Source: Saprospiraceae bacterium
Lineage (GTDB): Bacteria; Bacteroidota; Bacteroidia; Chitinophagales; Saprospiraceae
Length of the DNA: 64,000 nucleotides
Assembly: GCA_028285545.1 (NCBI GenBank)
Contig: JANQPA010000128.1
Span: 1 to 64,000 of the forward strand
Reading direction: 5' to 3'
The notes below the pieces were generated by a model. It saw only the letters and a list, made by a program, of their open reading frames with translations. It was not told the origin of the DNA and did no database searches. Both the position numbers and the translations under genes were made by a program. The number at the start of each line of letters is the position of its first letter. Position 1 is the first letter of the stretch. Of the stretch, positions 17,255 to 25,781 are shown piece after piece.

Positions 17255-17932
17255 ATGAAAAAGATCCGTTTTAAAATAATTTTGCTGTCGTTGTTATTTA
17301 TTTCAGTAGGTTCCTCTCTTCACAGTCAAGATGCTCCGAAGATTCTTTTTTTCATTTCAAATGGTGATTTTATAGCTAATGTTGATAATTACTTTCGGAT
17401 TGTTGCCCAGCAAAACCAACCTTTTTCTAAAAATCAAATTATTTCCTCTACTATCATCTTTGGTAAAAGAAAATTGCCCATAAATATTGAAGAAACAAAA
17501 GGATGGTTTATCATACACCCCGATACGACTGGCATTATAGAATTGATAGTAAAGCTTAGAGATACTGTTATGACAAAAAGTGCTAGTATAAAACCAATGC
17601 CTGCCGTTGCGAGGCTATCCAAATATGGAGCAAATTCTGATGAAAAAATTGGAGTAGCTGAATTTAAAGCGCAAATGGGAATTGTAGCCCAAGTAGAGTG
17701 CTGTGGATTCGATGCCAGGTGTAAGGTTTATGGTTATGAAGTAATCCGGGTGAGTGCTCAAAATAAGGTGGAAAGAAATATCAATATTGGTGGTAAATTT
17801 GATGATGTGACTCGAAAAATTATCCATAATGCCCAATCAAGAGATTTATTTATTTTCAGAAACATCCGGTACAGCTGTGCTGATTCCAAACTAATTCAGC
17901 GGCTTGATGATATGACTTTTGTTATTAAATGA
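17255..17932 (+). CDS. Secreted GldM C-terminal-domain-like protein
   Basis: The start is set at ATG 17255 (MKKIRFK), which begins a signal peptide ending SLHSQ. An upstream in-frame extension is unlikely. The rest, about 200 residues, contains FKAQMGIVAQVECCGFDARCKVYGYEVIRV. That resembles the C-terminal domain of the gliding/T9SS protein GldM (pattern FxAQxGixA...FDfDaRFkV). A full GldM has a TM helix and long periplasmic region; here only a secreted single domain is present, so it may be a detached paralog. It is transcribed divergently from the ABC permease. Confidence 0.6.
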   Translation: MKKIRFKIILLSLLFISVGSSLHSQDAPKILFFISNGDFIANVDNYFRIVAQQNQPFSKNQIISSTIIFGKRKLPINIEETKGWFIIHPDTTGIIELIVKLRDTVMTKSASIKPMPAVARLSKYGANSDEKIGVAEFKAQMGIVAQVECCGFDARCKVYGYEVIRVSAQNKVERNINIGGKFDDVTRKIIHNAQSRDLFIFRNIRYSCADSKLIQRLDDMTFVIK

Positions 17933-17984
17933 ATTTACTTTTATTGCTAAGTTTTGTGCTGTTATAGATGACACAACTGTGAAA

Positions 17985-18035
17985 AGTCAGTCTAAGTCAG
18001 TCCACGTCCCCGACTGCCGTCAGGCAGGTGTGTCA
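17985..18035 (+). repeat. GTGTCA-family intergenic repeat, copy A
   Basis: It contains AGTCAGT twice, then GTCCCCGACTGCCG, AGGCAG and a final GTGTCA. The same ordered motifs occur at 56531-56585 and, inverted, at 20506-20556. The CTGCCGTCAGGCAG core is a small palindrome. Confidence 0.5.
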
Positions 18036-18079
18036 TATCCTTATAATCCTTAATTTTACCCAATAGCTTATTCAATCAA

Positions 18080-19783
18080 ATGAAAAAGCAATTTAGAATA
18101 CTATTGTTTTTTTATCATCTGCTATCTGCGAGTATAATCGCTTATGGCCAGGATACCATTCCGCTACAACATGAAGAGCGCACCATCTTTCCGATCCAAA
18201 AGCTCAAAATTTGTGATACTGGCAAATTAGATTCTACTCATCAAAATTGCCAAACCGAAATTCAGGATGGCTGGGTAAATACTCAAACCTTAGCTTTAAA
18301 TGAAAGCACATGGATTCAAGCCTCCATCATTTTTTTAGAAGATCATCAGACTAATCTTGCCTTAATGGGCAGAAATTTTCGAGGGGCCCACGAAGTTTAT
18401 TGGAATGGAGAATTGATTGCTCAAAATGGTGTAATAGGATCAAATTACAGCAAATCAAAAATAGGCCGTTATCAATTTTATGCGCTTATCCCGCCTCATT
18501 TTTTACATGCAGGAAAACATCACCTGGCCATCAAACACTTAAAAATGGGGCAGGCTCAAAATATTGGGGCGCGCTTATGGATCGGGAGTTTTGTAGATTT
18601 TAAAAAACAAGATACTAATACCAACAATCAGATGATTCTGATGCTGACCGTTTTTCTGACTTCAGCTCTATTTTTTCTGATTTTCTACTTTGGTTTTGGT
18701 CGAAAAATATCATTTCTTTTCCTTAGCTTTTATTGTATTTCCTATGTCATTAAATCCCTTTTGAAACCCTATCAGGATTTCTTCACGCCTGATTTTTTGA
18801 TCCCCTATATGTCGTTTGAGAGTTCTCATCTTCCAGCCAATATTGGAAGCATCTTTTTAATTGCCTTTCTTTTGTGGGAGATGTTGGTTCCGAAAAAAGG
18901 ATTGTTTTTAGCTGCCTTTGCTGTGCTTAGTATCTGGGGATATTTTGGATTAACTGAAGTTCAGTATCTCACAACCTTAATGATTGCTGCCACGGCCATT
19001 GTCACATATGGTGTTTATAAAAAAATTGACGGCATTGGTTGGGCACTTATTGGATTAGGGGGCTTTATCACTTTACTTATTTTATGGATGCAGGGAGTTT
19101 TGGGCTATGGCTATTTTGCTGGGGTCATTTTCTTTTTGGTGTGCATGACCTTTTCTGTAGGACAAAGAATTGCCCGACAAATACAATTAAAACAAGCGGC
19201 CTTGCTTCGCTCTTCTACCCTGGAAAATCAGCTGCTCAAAAAAAGCATTCAGCCTCATTTCATTTTAAATTCTCTAGCTTCCTTGCAAGAATTAATTGAC
19301 CAAAATCCAGAAAAAGCTTCTGATTTTGTTGAACAATTAGCAGAGGAGTTCAAATTAGTTAGTAGGGTGTCGGACCAAAAATTGATTCCCATTGAAGACG
19401 AGCTCAATATGTGCCGGATTCATTTGAAAATTATGGAGTATCGAAAAAATGCCTCTTTTGAATTTAAAACAGAGGGTTTAAGCGGTGATGAAAAAGTGCC
19501 TCCCGGTATTTTTCATACTCTAATAGAAAATGGTATCACCCACGGGTATGGGACAAAACGTGAGGGACTGTTCGTTTTGAGTAAATCAGCTAATAATGGC
19601 CACATTGAATACCGTTTTTTTAATGATGGTGAATTTGAAATTCCAGAAAATGGAGAGGCCGACCAAGGAACCGGATTGAAGTATATTGAAGCTCGGTTGA
19701 AGGAAACTTATGATAACAACTGGAAATTGAAGAGCGGTAAAGTATCTGGTGGCTGGAAAGTTATTATTTCCATTAAAAATTAA
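18080..19783 (+). CDS. Membrane sensor histidine kinase, LytS/7TMR-DISM type
   Basis: The 567-residue protein has an N-terminal signal (ending AYGQ), an extracellular beta-sandwich (about 45-175), seven or so membrane helices (about 185-370) and a His_kinase domain with QPHFILNSLASLQ. The phospho-accepting His there follows the usual N/QPHF pattern. It ends in an HATPase with LIENGITHGYG. Family members phosphorylate a LytTR regulator. One is encoded 30 bases downstream (19814), so the pair is a probable operon. The ligand is unknown; the extracellular fold resembles DISM domains that often bind carbohydrates. Confidence 0.87.
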   Translation: MKKQFRILLFFYHLLSASIIAYGQDTIPLQHEERTIFPIQKLKICDTGKLDSTHQNCQTEIQDGWVNTQTLALNESTWIQASIIFLEDHQTNLALMGRNFRGAHEVYWNGELIAQNGVIGSNYSKSKIGRYQFYALIPPHFLHAGKHHLAIKHLKMGQAQNIGARLWIGSFVDFKKQDTNTNNQMILMLTVFLTSALFFLIFYFGFGRKISFLFLSFYCISYVIKSLLKPYQDFFTPDFLIPYMSFESSHLPANIGSIFLIAFLLWEMLVPKKGLFLAAFAVLSIWGYFGLTEVQYLTTLMIAATAIVTYGVYKKIDGIGWALIGLGGFITLLILWMQGVLGYGYFAGVIFFLVCMTFSVGQRIARQIQLKQAALLRSSTLENQLLKKSIQPHFILNSLASLQELIDQNPEKASDFVEQLAEEFKLVSRVSDQKLIPIEDELNMCRIHLKIMEYRKNASFEFKTEGLSGDEKVPPGIFHTLIENGITHGYGTKREGLFVLSKSANNGHIEYRFFNDGEFEIPENGEADQGTGLKYIEARLKETYDNNWKLKSGKVSGGWKVIISIKN

Positions 19784-19813
19784 TCTTAATCTCTTTTTTG
19801 AAAAAATTTAGCT

Positions 19814-20500
19814 ATGCGAATTTTGATTGTTGAAGATGAAGCATTAATTGCACAAAGAATTGAACGATTGATAAAGGAAATTCTTGGTCAGCAATTAAGG
19901 CAGCTCAACATCAAATCTACTCTTGAAAGTGCTAGGCATCATATCCATCATCACCCCATTGATTTGTTGATACTGGACTTGAATCTCAATGGAAAAAACG
20001 GTTTTAAACTTTTAGAAGAAACGGTAGCCGGAGCCTTTCAAACAATGATTCTTTCTGCCTATATTGATCAAGCCATATTGGCATATGAATATGGTGTGCT
20101 TGATTTTATACCAAAACCCTTCAATAAAAAACGACTTCAAACAGCTTTTGAAAGATATACCAACCACACCTATCGGGCAGAATATCCTACCAAATTTTTG
20201 GCGGTCCGCAAAAAACAAAAATTACAGTTAATTTCTGTTGATGATATTATTTATATCAAAGGAGCAGGTAACCATTCTGAGATAAGCCTAAATAATGGTC
20301 AAAATAGTTTGCATGACAAATCTTTAAATCACCTTACCAAGTTATTATCTTCCGATTTCGAAAGAATTCATAAATCCTTTATTGTAAACTTAAAAATGGT
20401 GGCTTCTATCTCCAATAAATATGAAATCAATTTAAAAAATGGAGAAACAATACCTATCAGTCGAGCTAAATACAAGGCTATGAAAGATCAACTTAGTTAA
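19814..20500 (+). CDS. LytTR-family response regulator
   Basis: This is a 228-residue two-domain regulator. The receiver (about 1-118) has the acidic pair near the start (VEDE), phospho-acceptor Asp in LLILDLNLNG and the switch Lys in PKPF. The C-terminal LytTR DNA-binding domain follows (FLAVRKKQKLQLISVDDIIYIKG, RIHKSFIVNL). It is the partner of the kinase just upstream. LytTR regulators often bind direct repeats near target promoters; the serine-hydrolase/bicupin genes downstream are possible targets. Confidence 0.9.
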   Translation: MRILIVEDEALIAQRIERLIKEILGQQLRQLNIKSTLESARHHIHHHPIDLLILDLNLNGKNGFKLLEETVAGAFQTMILSAYIDQAILAYEYGVLDFIPKPFNKKRLQTAFERYTNHTYRAEYPTKFLAVRKKQKLQLISVDDIIYIKGAGNHSEISLNNGQNSLHDKSLNHLTKLLSSDFERIHKSFIVNLKMVASISNKYEINLKNGETIPISRAKYKAMKDQLS

Positions 20501-20505
20501 TTTTT

Positions 20506-20556
20506 TGACACGCTTGCCTGCCGATGAGGTAGGGATTAACACGGACTCTCACTGAA
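20506..20556 (-). repeat. GTGTCA-family intergenic repeat, copy B
   Basis: On the minus strand the element reads CAGTGAGAGTCCGTG, then CATCGGCAGGCAAGCGTGTC and an A run. These motifs are in the same order as in copies at 17985 and 56531. It lies 6 bases after the LytTR gene stop and may terminate that operon. Confidence 0.5.
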
Positions 20557-20685
20557 TTACCTAGCCAAATACTCCATTCAAAGGAATATAGAACCATTCG
20601 TCATTTACTATTTTCAGAAAACGAGCAAGGCTGTTAGTATTGTATTCAGTTTTGAAGGAATACTCATCTAGCAATATCGACCAGT

Positions 20686-21780
20686 ATGAAAGGATTAGTT
20701 TTTGCTACTTGTGTTATGATATTAATGGTTAATACTAGTTTATATAGCCAATCTGTAAAAGACATAGTGGATAGTATAGGTCAAGCTTTTTTAAGCACTC
20801 CGAATAATGTAGGCTTAGCTATCGGAATCATTCAGGATGGACAGAAACAGGTATTTTATTTTGGAGGAAAAACTCAGAAATCCAGTCAGGATATTGATGA
20901 TAATACCTTATTTGAAATTGGGTCAATTGGAAAAACCTACACTGCTTATATTTTAGCTTCACTTGAACAAGAAGGCCTGTTAAATTCTATCGATTTGCTG
21001 GCACAGTTTTTACCCGATAATGTTTCCAGAGGAAAAAAGTGGAAAAACAAAATTCGGCTAGTGGACCTTGCTACTCATAGTTCTGGCCTGCCTAGCTTCC
21101 ATGACATTGATGATTATCGACAGTATCCAGGGTTTGAGGAAGAGGATCCTTTTAAAATTTTCACCTCAGAATTCATATTGAATATATTGGATAGTATTAA
21201 TTCCTTGCCTAACTATGGTCGCTTTGAGTATTCTAATTTTAGTCCAGGTTTATTGGGGTATTGTCTGGAAAAGGCTTCGGGTTTGTCATATGAAGATCTA
21301 GTTGTTAAATACATTCGAAAACCGCTAAATCTAAAATCTGCATTTCTAAGAATTCCAAAAAACCAAACTTCACAATTAGCAAAACCTCATAGAAATGGGG
21401 TGGAAAGACCATTCATTAAATTACATGGCTTAAAGGCTGCAGGGATTATAAAGTCTTCTATGCCTGACTTATTAGAATTTTTATCGCTACACATAGATGC
21501 AAAAAACCAGCATCAAAAGGAGATCATCAACACAGTTTTAAAAGAACAAAGAATAAAAGCGGAAATAAGGCTTGGACTTGGCTGGGGAATCAGCACATTG
21601 GAAGAAATTACTCTTTATGATCATTCCGGCGGAACGTTCGGTAGTAGCAGCAGAGTAGTCATAGCTCCTGAAATAAATGCGGCGGTGGCCATTTTAGAAA
21701 ATAATAGAGGCACCTCCAATCATTTTAGAATGGCTCAAAGAATCATGCAATCACTCATTAAAACATACAAAACAAAATGA
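20686..21780 (+). CDS. Serine hydrolase, class C beta-lactamase/DD-peptidase fold, exported
   Basis: The 364-residue product has a signal peptide (ending LYSQ). It carries the three active-site motifs of the family: S-x-x-K as SIGK (Ser80 and Lys83), Y-x-N as YSN (182-184), and a KTG-equivalent HSGGTFG near residue 325. These are serine acyl enzymes acting on peptides, esters or beta-lactams; many family members in Bacteroidota are esterases rather than resistance enzymes. The stop overlaps the start of the bicupin gene (ATGA), and a second such hydrolase follows. Confidence 0.87.
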   Translation: MKGLVFATCVMILMVNTSLYSQSVKDIVDSIGQAFLSTPNNVGLAIGIIQDGQKQVFYFGGKTQKSSQDIDDNTLFEIGSIGKTYTAYILASLEQEGLLNSIDLLAQFLPDNVSRGKKWKNKIRLVDLATHSSGLPSFHDIDDYRQYPGFEEEDPFKIFTSEFILNILDSINSLPNYGRFEYSNFSPGLLGYCLEKASGLSYEDLVVKYIRKPLNLKSAFLRIPKNQTSQLAKPHRNGVERPFIKLHGLKAAGIIKSSMPDLLEFLSLHIDAKNQHQKEIINTVLKEQRIKAEIRLGLGWGISTLEEITLYDHSGGTFGSSSRVVIAPEINAAVAILENNRGTSNHFRMAQRIMQSLIKTYKTK

Positions 21781-22583
21781 TAAGATTAAAAGTCTTCCTG
21801 ACAGCTGGTTTCTTGACTGGATGCCTATTTTTTTCTCAAAAGGCCTGGACTCAATCCAAATCAAGTGAACCCCTTAAACCCATTCTTTTAGATAAATCCG
21901 CCCTATCGGGCATTGGATTGAAAAAAGTAGAGCTCAAAAATGAGCCAGAACGCGATTTTTTCCAAAAAAATCTATACAGAGGAGAAGATATTAGCGTGTA
22001 TATCGTTTCCAGCCAATCCTGGCCAGGCACCATGAATAATTTTCCGATAGATGAATATGTTTATATTTTCAATGGAAAATCCAGGGCGCAGCCAAAAGGA
22101 GGTAAAGATATATTCTTTCAAACTGGTGAGCACTTTGCCATCCCCAAAGGATACACTGGAGAATGGGAAGTTATGGCCGGCAACCAATATCACTACGAGT
22201 TATCAGTTATAACTACTCAACGAGCTCCGGAAGCTAAAATATCCAAAGCATTTAAACCACAATTATTTGACAAAAATAAATTGTCGGGTTTAAATTTTGA
22301 CCTGGCTGAAAATGAAACACATCAAGAGGTGCTGTTTGAAGGGGATGAGCTAAAAATCTCACTCCTTGCAGAAGCCCCAAGATCTATATCCCTGAATGAG
22401 TCATCAAAAGAACAGTTAATTCATGTAATGTCCGGTCAAATTTCTATTAAAGATTCTGAAGGGCAAAATCATCCATTTTTCACAGGTGATTTCTTAGTCA
22501 TTCCTAAAGGATTTATAGGAAAATGGGTGAGTCAGGGGCATGGTCTTGTCAAATTTTTGGTCATAGAGAAAGGAGGTATCTAG
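21777..22583 (+). CDS. Exported two-cupin protein
   Basis: The 268-residue product begins with a hydrophobic segment containing FLTGC (Cys16), a possible lipobox, or else a plain signal peptide ending AWTQ. Two similar halves follow. Each ends in a cupin beta-barrel motif (FQTGEHFAIPKGYTGEW in the first; FFTGDFLVIPKGFIGKW in the second). They also repeat KPxLxDKxxLSGxxx at about residues 33-46 and 160-173. The metal-binding His pairs of classical cupins are not evident. It overlaps the upstream hydrolase by 4 bases. The role is unknown; sugar or small-molecule binding is a guess. Confidence 0.65.
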   Translation: MIRLKVFLTAGFLTGCLFFSQKAWTQSKSSEPLKPILLDKSALSGIGLKKVELKNEPERDFFQKNLYRGEDISVYIVSSQSWPGTMNNFPIDEYVYIFNGKSRAQPKGGKDIFFQTGEHFAIPKGYTGEWEVMAGNQYHYELSVITTQRAPEAKISKAFKPQLFDKNKLSGLNFDLAENETHQEVLFEGDELKISLLAEAPRSISLNESSKEQLIHVMSGQISIKDSEGQNHPFFTGDFLVIPKGFIGKWVSQGHGLVKFLVIEKGGI

Positions 22584-22613
22584 TCTTTAATTCCACTTTT
22601 CAATTACTAGATT

Positions 22614-23678
22614 ATGAAAAATTCTGTATTAATCATTCTGTTTTTTATTGTAAACTCAATAAATCTTCTAGCTCAAAACCATAATAGGCTAGATTCCATT
22701 TTTGCTGAATGGTCAGCTTCAAAGCAAAACAAACCTGGCCTTGCAATTGCAGTTATCAAAGAACATAAAATAGTGTATAAAAAAGCTTTTGGATATGCCA
22801 ATCTGGAATATGACATACCTATAACTACCAAATCAGTCTTTGATATAGCTTCCGTTTCCAAACAATTTACAGGATTTGCAATTGCAAAATTGATCTTGGA
22901 AGGAAAACTGTCTTTAGAAGAAAAGATAAAGAACTTTTTTCCAGAGCTAGATCATCTGAGTGATCAGTTAAAAATAAAACACCTTGTTTACCATACCAGC
23001 GGATTGATAGACGTGGAAAGTATATATGCTAGGGGTAGCTATTCCTGTCGTTGGACGGCTGAGGAGGCACTGGAAATGCTGAAAGAACATCCTGATCTTC
23101 ATTTTCCAGAAGGTTCTAGATATGACTACTCCAATACAAATTATGTTCTCCTGGCTCTTATTGTGGAAAAAGTGACTAAGGTTTCCTTCAGAGACTGGTG
23201 TCATACTAATATCTTTAAGCCTCTGGGAATGAATCACACTTTTGTTGGGAACGATCCCAAAGAAATTATTAAAAACCGAGCTACTGCATATTATCAGGAA
23301 GGGGATAAATTTAATTTCCATCAACAGAATGGCATGTCACTGATTGGTTCCAGTTCTGTTTACACCACCATAGAAGATTTGGCCAAATGGACTATAATTC
23401 TAGAACAAGAGAAACACTTCCCAAAGATTTTTCAGATGATGAAAAAAAAGGGCACCTTGGATAATGGTGAAGAGCTTAATTACGGACTTGGTTTATTTGA
23501 CATCATAAATAACCAAAACTTAAAAGTAATCTATCATTTAGGAGGTACTCGAGCTGGATTTCGAGCGGGGATGATCCTTTTTCCCGATCAAAATTTTTCT
23601 TTCGTTTTATTAAGTAATTGGGGAAATATTCGTCCTGACCAATATACTCCAGCTCTAATTGAAAATTTTATTAAGTAG
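22614..23678 (+). CDS. Second exported serine hydrolase, beta-lactamase family
   Basis: The 354-residue product has a signal peptide ending LLAQ. The SVSK motif (Ser80 and Lys83) is at the same spacing as in the upstream gene, with YSN at 172-174 and an HLGGTRAGF motif near 305 in the KTG position. It also has HTSGLIDVE, the conserved HxSG loop. It lies 30 bases after the bicupin and is probably in one operon with it and 20686. The two hydrolases are divergent paralogs rather than a recent duplication. Confidence 0.87.
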   Translation: MKNSVLIILFFIVNSINLLAQNHNRLDSIFAEWSASKQNKPGLAIAVIKEHKIVYKKAFGYANLEYDIPITTKSVFDIASVSKQFTGFAIAKLILEGKLSLEEKIKNFFPELDHLSDQLKIKHLVYHTSGLIDVESIYARGSYSCRWTAEEALEMLKEHPDLHFPEGSRYDYSNTNYVLLALIVEKVTKVSFRDWCHTNIFKPLGMNHTFVGNDPKEIIKNRATAYYQEGDKFNFHQQNGMSLIGSSSVYTTIEDLAKWTIILEQEKHFPKIFQMMKKKGTLDNGEELNYGLGLFDIINNQNLKVIYHLGGTRAGFRAGMILFPDQNFSFVLLSNWGNIRPDQYTPALIENFIK

Positions 23679-23734
23679 AAAGCAAACAGGCAATTTTTTC
23701 CTAATCATATTTTCTTGAAAATCCAAAATTAATA

Positions 23735-23766
23735 TATTGGGGTATTGGGGTATTGGGGTATTGGGG
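23735..23766 (+). repeat. Four tandem TATTGGGG octamers (G-quadruplex motif)
   Basis: Four exact copies of an 8-base unit are present, placing four GGGG runs at 23739, 23747, 23755 and 23763 with 4-base TATT loops. It sits 45 bases upstream of the kinase start at 23812. It is a canonical G-quadruplex pattern, and copy number may vary. Confidence 0.85.
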
Positions 23767-23811
23767 AAAGTATCAATAACTTAATACCTTCATGGAGCTA
23801 AAAGAATTTCA

Positions 23812-24828
23812 ATGCTTCAAAAAAACAAAATCATACTTCTAGGAGCCATTGCTGTCACCTTCCTGATGAACTTCCCACGCCTGCTAATTATTTGGCGTAG
23901 AAGTGATTTTGCTAATGATTTTGGGCTGACGATCCCCGATGTAGTTTTGAGAAGCATTTTGTTGTTTGGCTTTGCCTGGTTGGTTTTAGCATTTAATGTT
24001 CAGTGGAAAAAGCAGCTGCATTATTTCCAATCTGGTAATAGAATCTTAAAAGACATTCTTTTTAACTGTGGTATTCTACTTCTTGGAGTGGCTTCGTTGA
24101 CTCTTTTAAAACAGGTCTTTATTCCATTTTTTATGGACACTAAAAGTCTAATCTTTGTCAGTTTTTTCACCTATCTGGCAGTTCATCTTTTACTTCTATT
24201 ATTCTCTGGATTGGTCAATCTCAACTCTGATTACCAGAAAAGCCTAATCGAAAAAGAAAAAGCCAAACAAAAAGCCCTTCAGCATCAATTGGAAGCTCTC
24301 CGCAATCAGATCAACCCCCATTTTCTTTTTAACACCTTGAATTCGCTGAATGCCTTGGTCAGACAGAAATCCGATAAGGCCAGCACTTTTGTGGATAAAT
24401 TATCTTTACTATTGCGTTCTACCCTAAGCAGGAGTGATCAGGATGAAGTTACTATCGAAGAAGAATTAGATTATCTAAACACTTACATTTTTCTTCAAAA
24501 AGAAAGATTTGGTGAAAAATTGAATGTGGATATTTCTATTCCCAAGGAGTGGAATACCGAAAAAATCCCCTCTTTTTCCCTACAATTATTAGTCGAAAAT
24601 GCCATTAAACATAATGAGGTATCTAATAACAAACCCTTAAATATTAAAATTTATACCAAAAACAAGTTTCTAATCATCAGTAATCCTATTCAACAAAGAA
24701 GGGATCGTGTTGAAAGTACCGGCAAAGGATTAAGCAATCTATCCACCCGATTTCAACTCATGAAAAATGAGGAAATCCATATAGATAATTCCGAAAGTAC
24801 ATTTTCAGTCAAACTTCCAATTCTATGA
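23812..24828 (+). CDS. LytS-type sensor histidine kinase
   Basis: The 338-residue product has four membrane helices in the first 140 residues. A short coiled coil (EKEKAKQKALQHQLEALR) is followed by the His_kinase motif NPHFLFNTLNSL, with the phospho-accepting His. The HATPase shows LVENAIKHNE and GKGLSNLSTRF. There is no extracellular sensor domain, so it probably senses membrane or intramembrane cues. Its stop overlaps the response regulator start by 4 bases (ATGA). A G-quadruplex-type repeat lies just upstream. Confidence 0.9.
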   Translation: MLQKNKIILLGAIAVTFLMNFPRLLIIWRRSDFANDFGLTIPDVVLRSILLFGFAWLVLAFNVQWKKQLHYFQSGNRILKDILFNCGILLLGVASLTLLKQVFIPFFMDTKSLIFVSFFTYLAVHLLLLLFSGLVNLNSDYQKSLIEKEKAKQKALQHQLEALRNQINPHFLFNTLNSLNALVRQKSDKASTFVDKLSLLLRSTLSRSDQDEVTIEEELDYLNTYIFLQKERFGEKLNVDISIPKEWNTEKIPSFSLQLLVENAIKHNEVSNNKPLNIKIYTKNKFLIISNPIQQRRDRVESTGKGLSNLSTRFQLMKNEEIHIDNSESTFSVKLPIL

Positions 24829-25598
24829 AAGCGCTGATCATTGAGGATGAAATTTCCGCTGTCCAAAATCTAAAATATCTTCTGGCTTCCCTGGAACCTG
24901 ACCTAAAGATCATTCAGGTGATTGACACCGTTTCAATGGCTATTGATTTTTTAAAAAAAGAAGCTACCTGTGATTTAATATTTATGGATATTCATCTGGC
25001 AGATGGAAATGCTTTTGAGATATTATCAGAAATAAAACCAAGTGCTCCAATTATTTTCACTACAGCTTATGACCAGTATGCTATTAAAGCTTTTAAAGTG
25101 AATAGTATCGATTATTTATTGAAGCCTCTTCAGGAGTCAGAGTTAAAAAATGCCCTGCTTAAGTTCAAAAACTCTAAGCAAGCTTCTGATCCTAATACCC
25201 AACACTTAAAAGTTTTGATGGATTTGTTTCAAAATCAAAGTAAATCTTATCGACAATCCTTTTTAGTCCAAAAAGGAGAAACATTAATACCGGTTTCATC
25301 AAATGATTTCGCTTTTTTTTATATTCAAAATGGAGTTGTTCGTGGAGTTACCACTGAAAATAACAGCTATTTCCTTGATGGTAAATTAGAGGACCTGGAA
25401 AACGATCTCAACCCCAACAATTTTTTCAGAGCTAATCGTCAATACCTGGTCCAAAAATCTGCTATTAAGAGCCTAAGCATTTATTTAAACGGCCGCTTAA
25501 TCATCAATACTATCCCTAAATCATCTGAAAAAATTATTGTCAGCAAAGCCAATGCACCAAAAATAAAAGCATGGCTTAATCAGGTAAATGGTAAATAG
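24825..25598 (+). CDS. LytTR-family response regulator
   Basis: The 257-residue regulator has a receiver domain (IIEDE near the start, phospho-acceptor in CDLIFMDIHLADG, KPL switch Lys). It ends with a C-terminal LytTR domain (SFLVQKGETLIPVSSNDFAFFYI, FFRANRQYLV) that binds DNA. It is translationally coupled to the kinase upstream, overlapping by 4 bases. No neighbouring promoter shows an obvious LytTR direct repeat. Confidence 0.92.
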   Translation: MKALIIEDEISAVQNLKYLLASLEPDLKIIQVIDTVSMAIDFLKKEATCDLIFMDIHLADGNAFEILSEIKPSAPIIFTTAYDQYAIKAFKVNSIDYLLKPLQESELKNALLKFKNSKQASDPNTQHLKVLMDLFQNQSKSYRQSFLVQKGETLIPVSSNDFAFFYIQNGVVRGVTTENNSYFLDGKLEDLENDLNPNNFFRANRQYLVQKSAIKSLSIYLNGRLIINTIPKSSEKIIVSKANAPKIKAWLNQVNGK

Positions 25599-25667
25599 TA
25601 GAAGGTAGAAAGTAAAATGACTTGTCTTTCTACCTTCTACCTTCTACCTTCTACCTTCTACCTTTTA
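25598..25667. repeat. CTTCTAC heptamer repeat with inverted arm
   Basis: GTAGAAGGTAGAAAG (25598-25612) faces its complement at 25626-25640, which then runs on as about five CTTCTAC heptamers to 25667. It lies right after the LytTR stop codon. The same GTAGAAAG wording recurs in other gaps (7949, 41060, 47079). Confidence 0.6.
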
Positions 25668-25781
25668 CCATTTAAAATATCAGCTTCACTTAGTTTTCAG
25701 GTCGCTTCACCCATCTTTTTCAGTATTCCTGATCTTTTCCAGACAATTTGAACTCATCATTAATCACTAAGATTTACGATT

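Noticed and set aside
23735-23766. CRISPR or VNTR-array interpretation of the octamers
   Set aside because: Units are only 8 bp with no spacers, so this is a microsatellite and not a CRISPR array.
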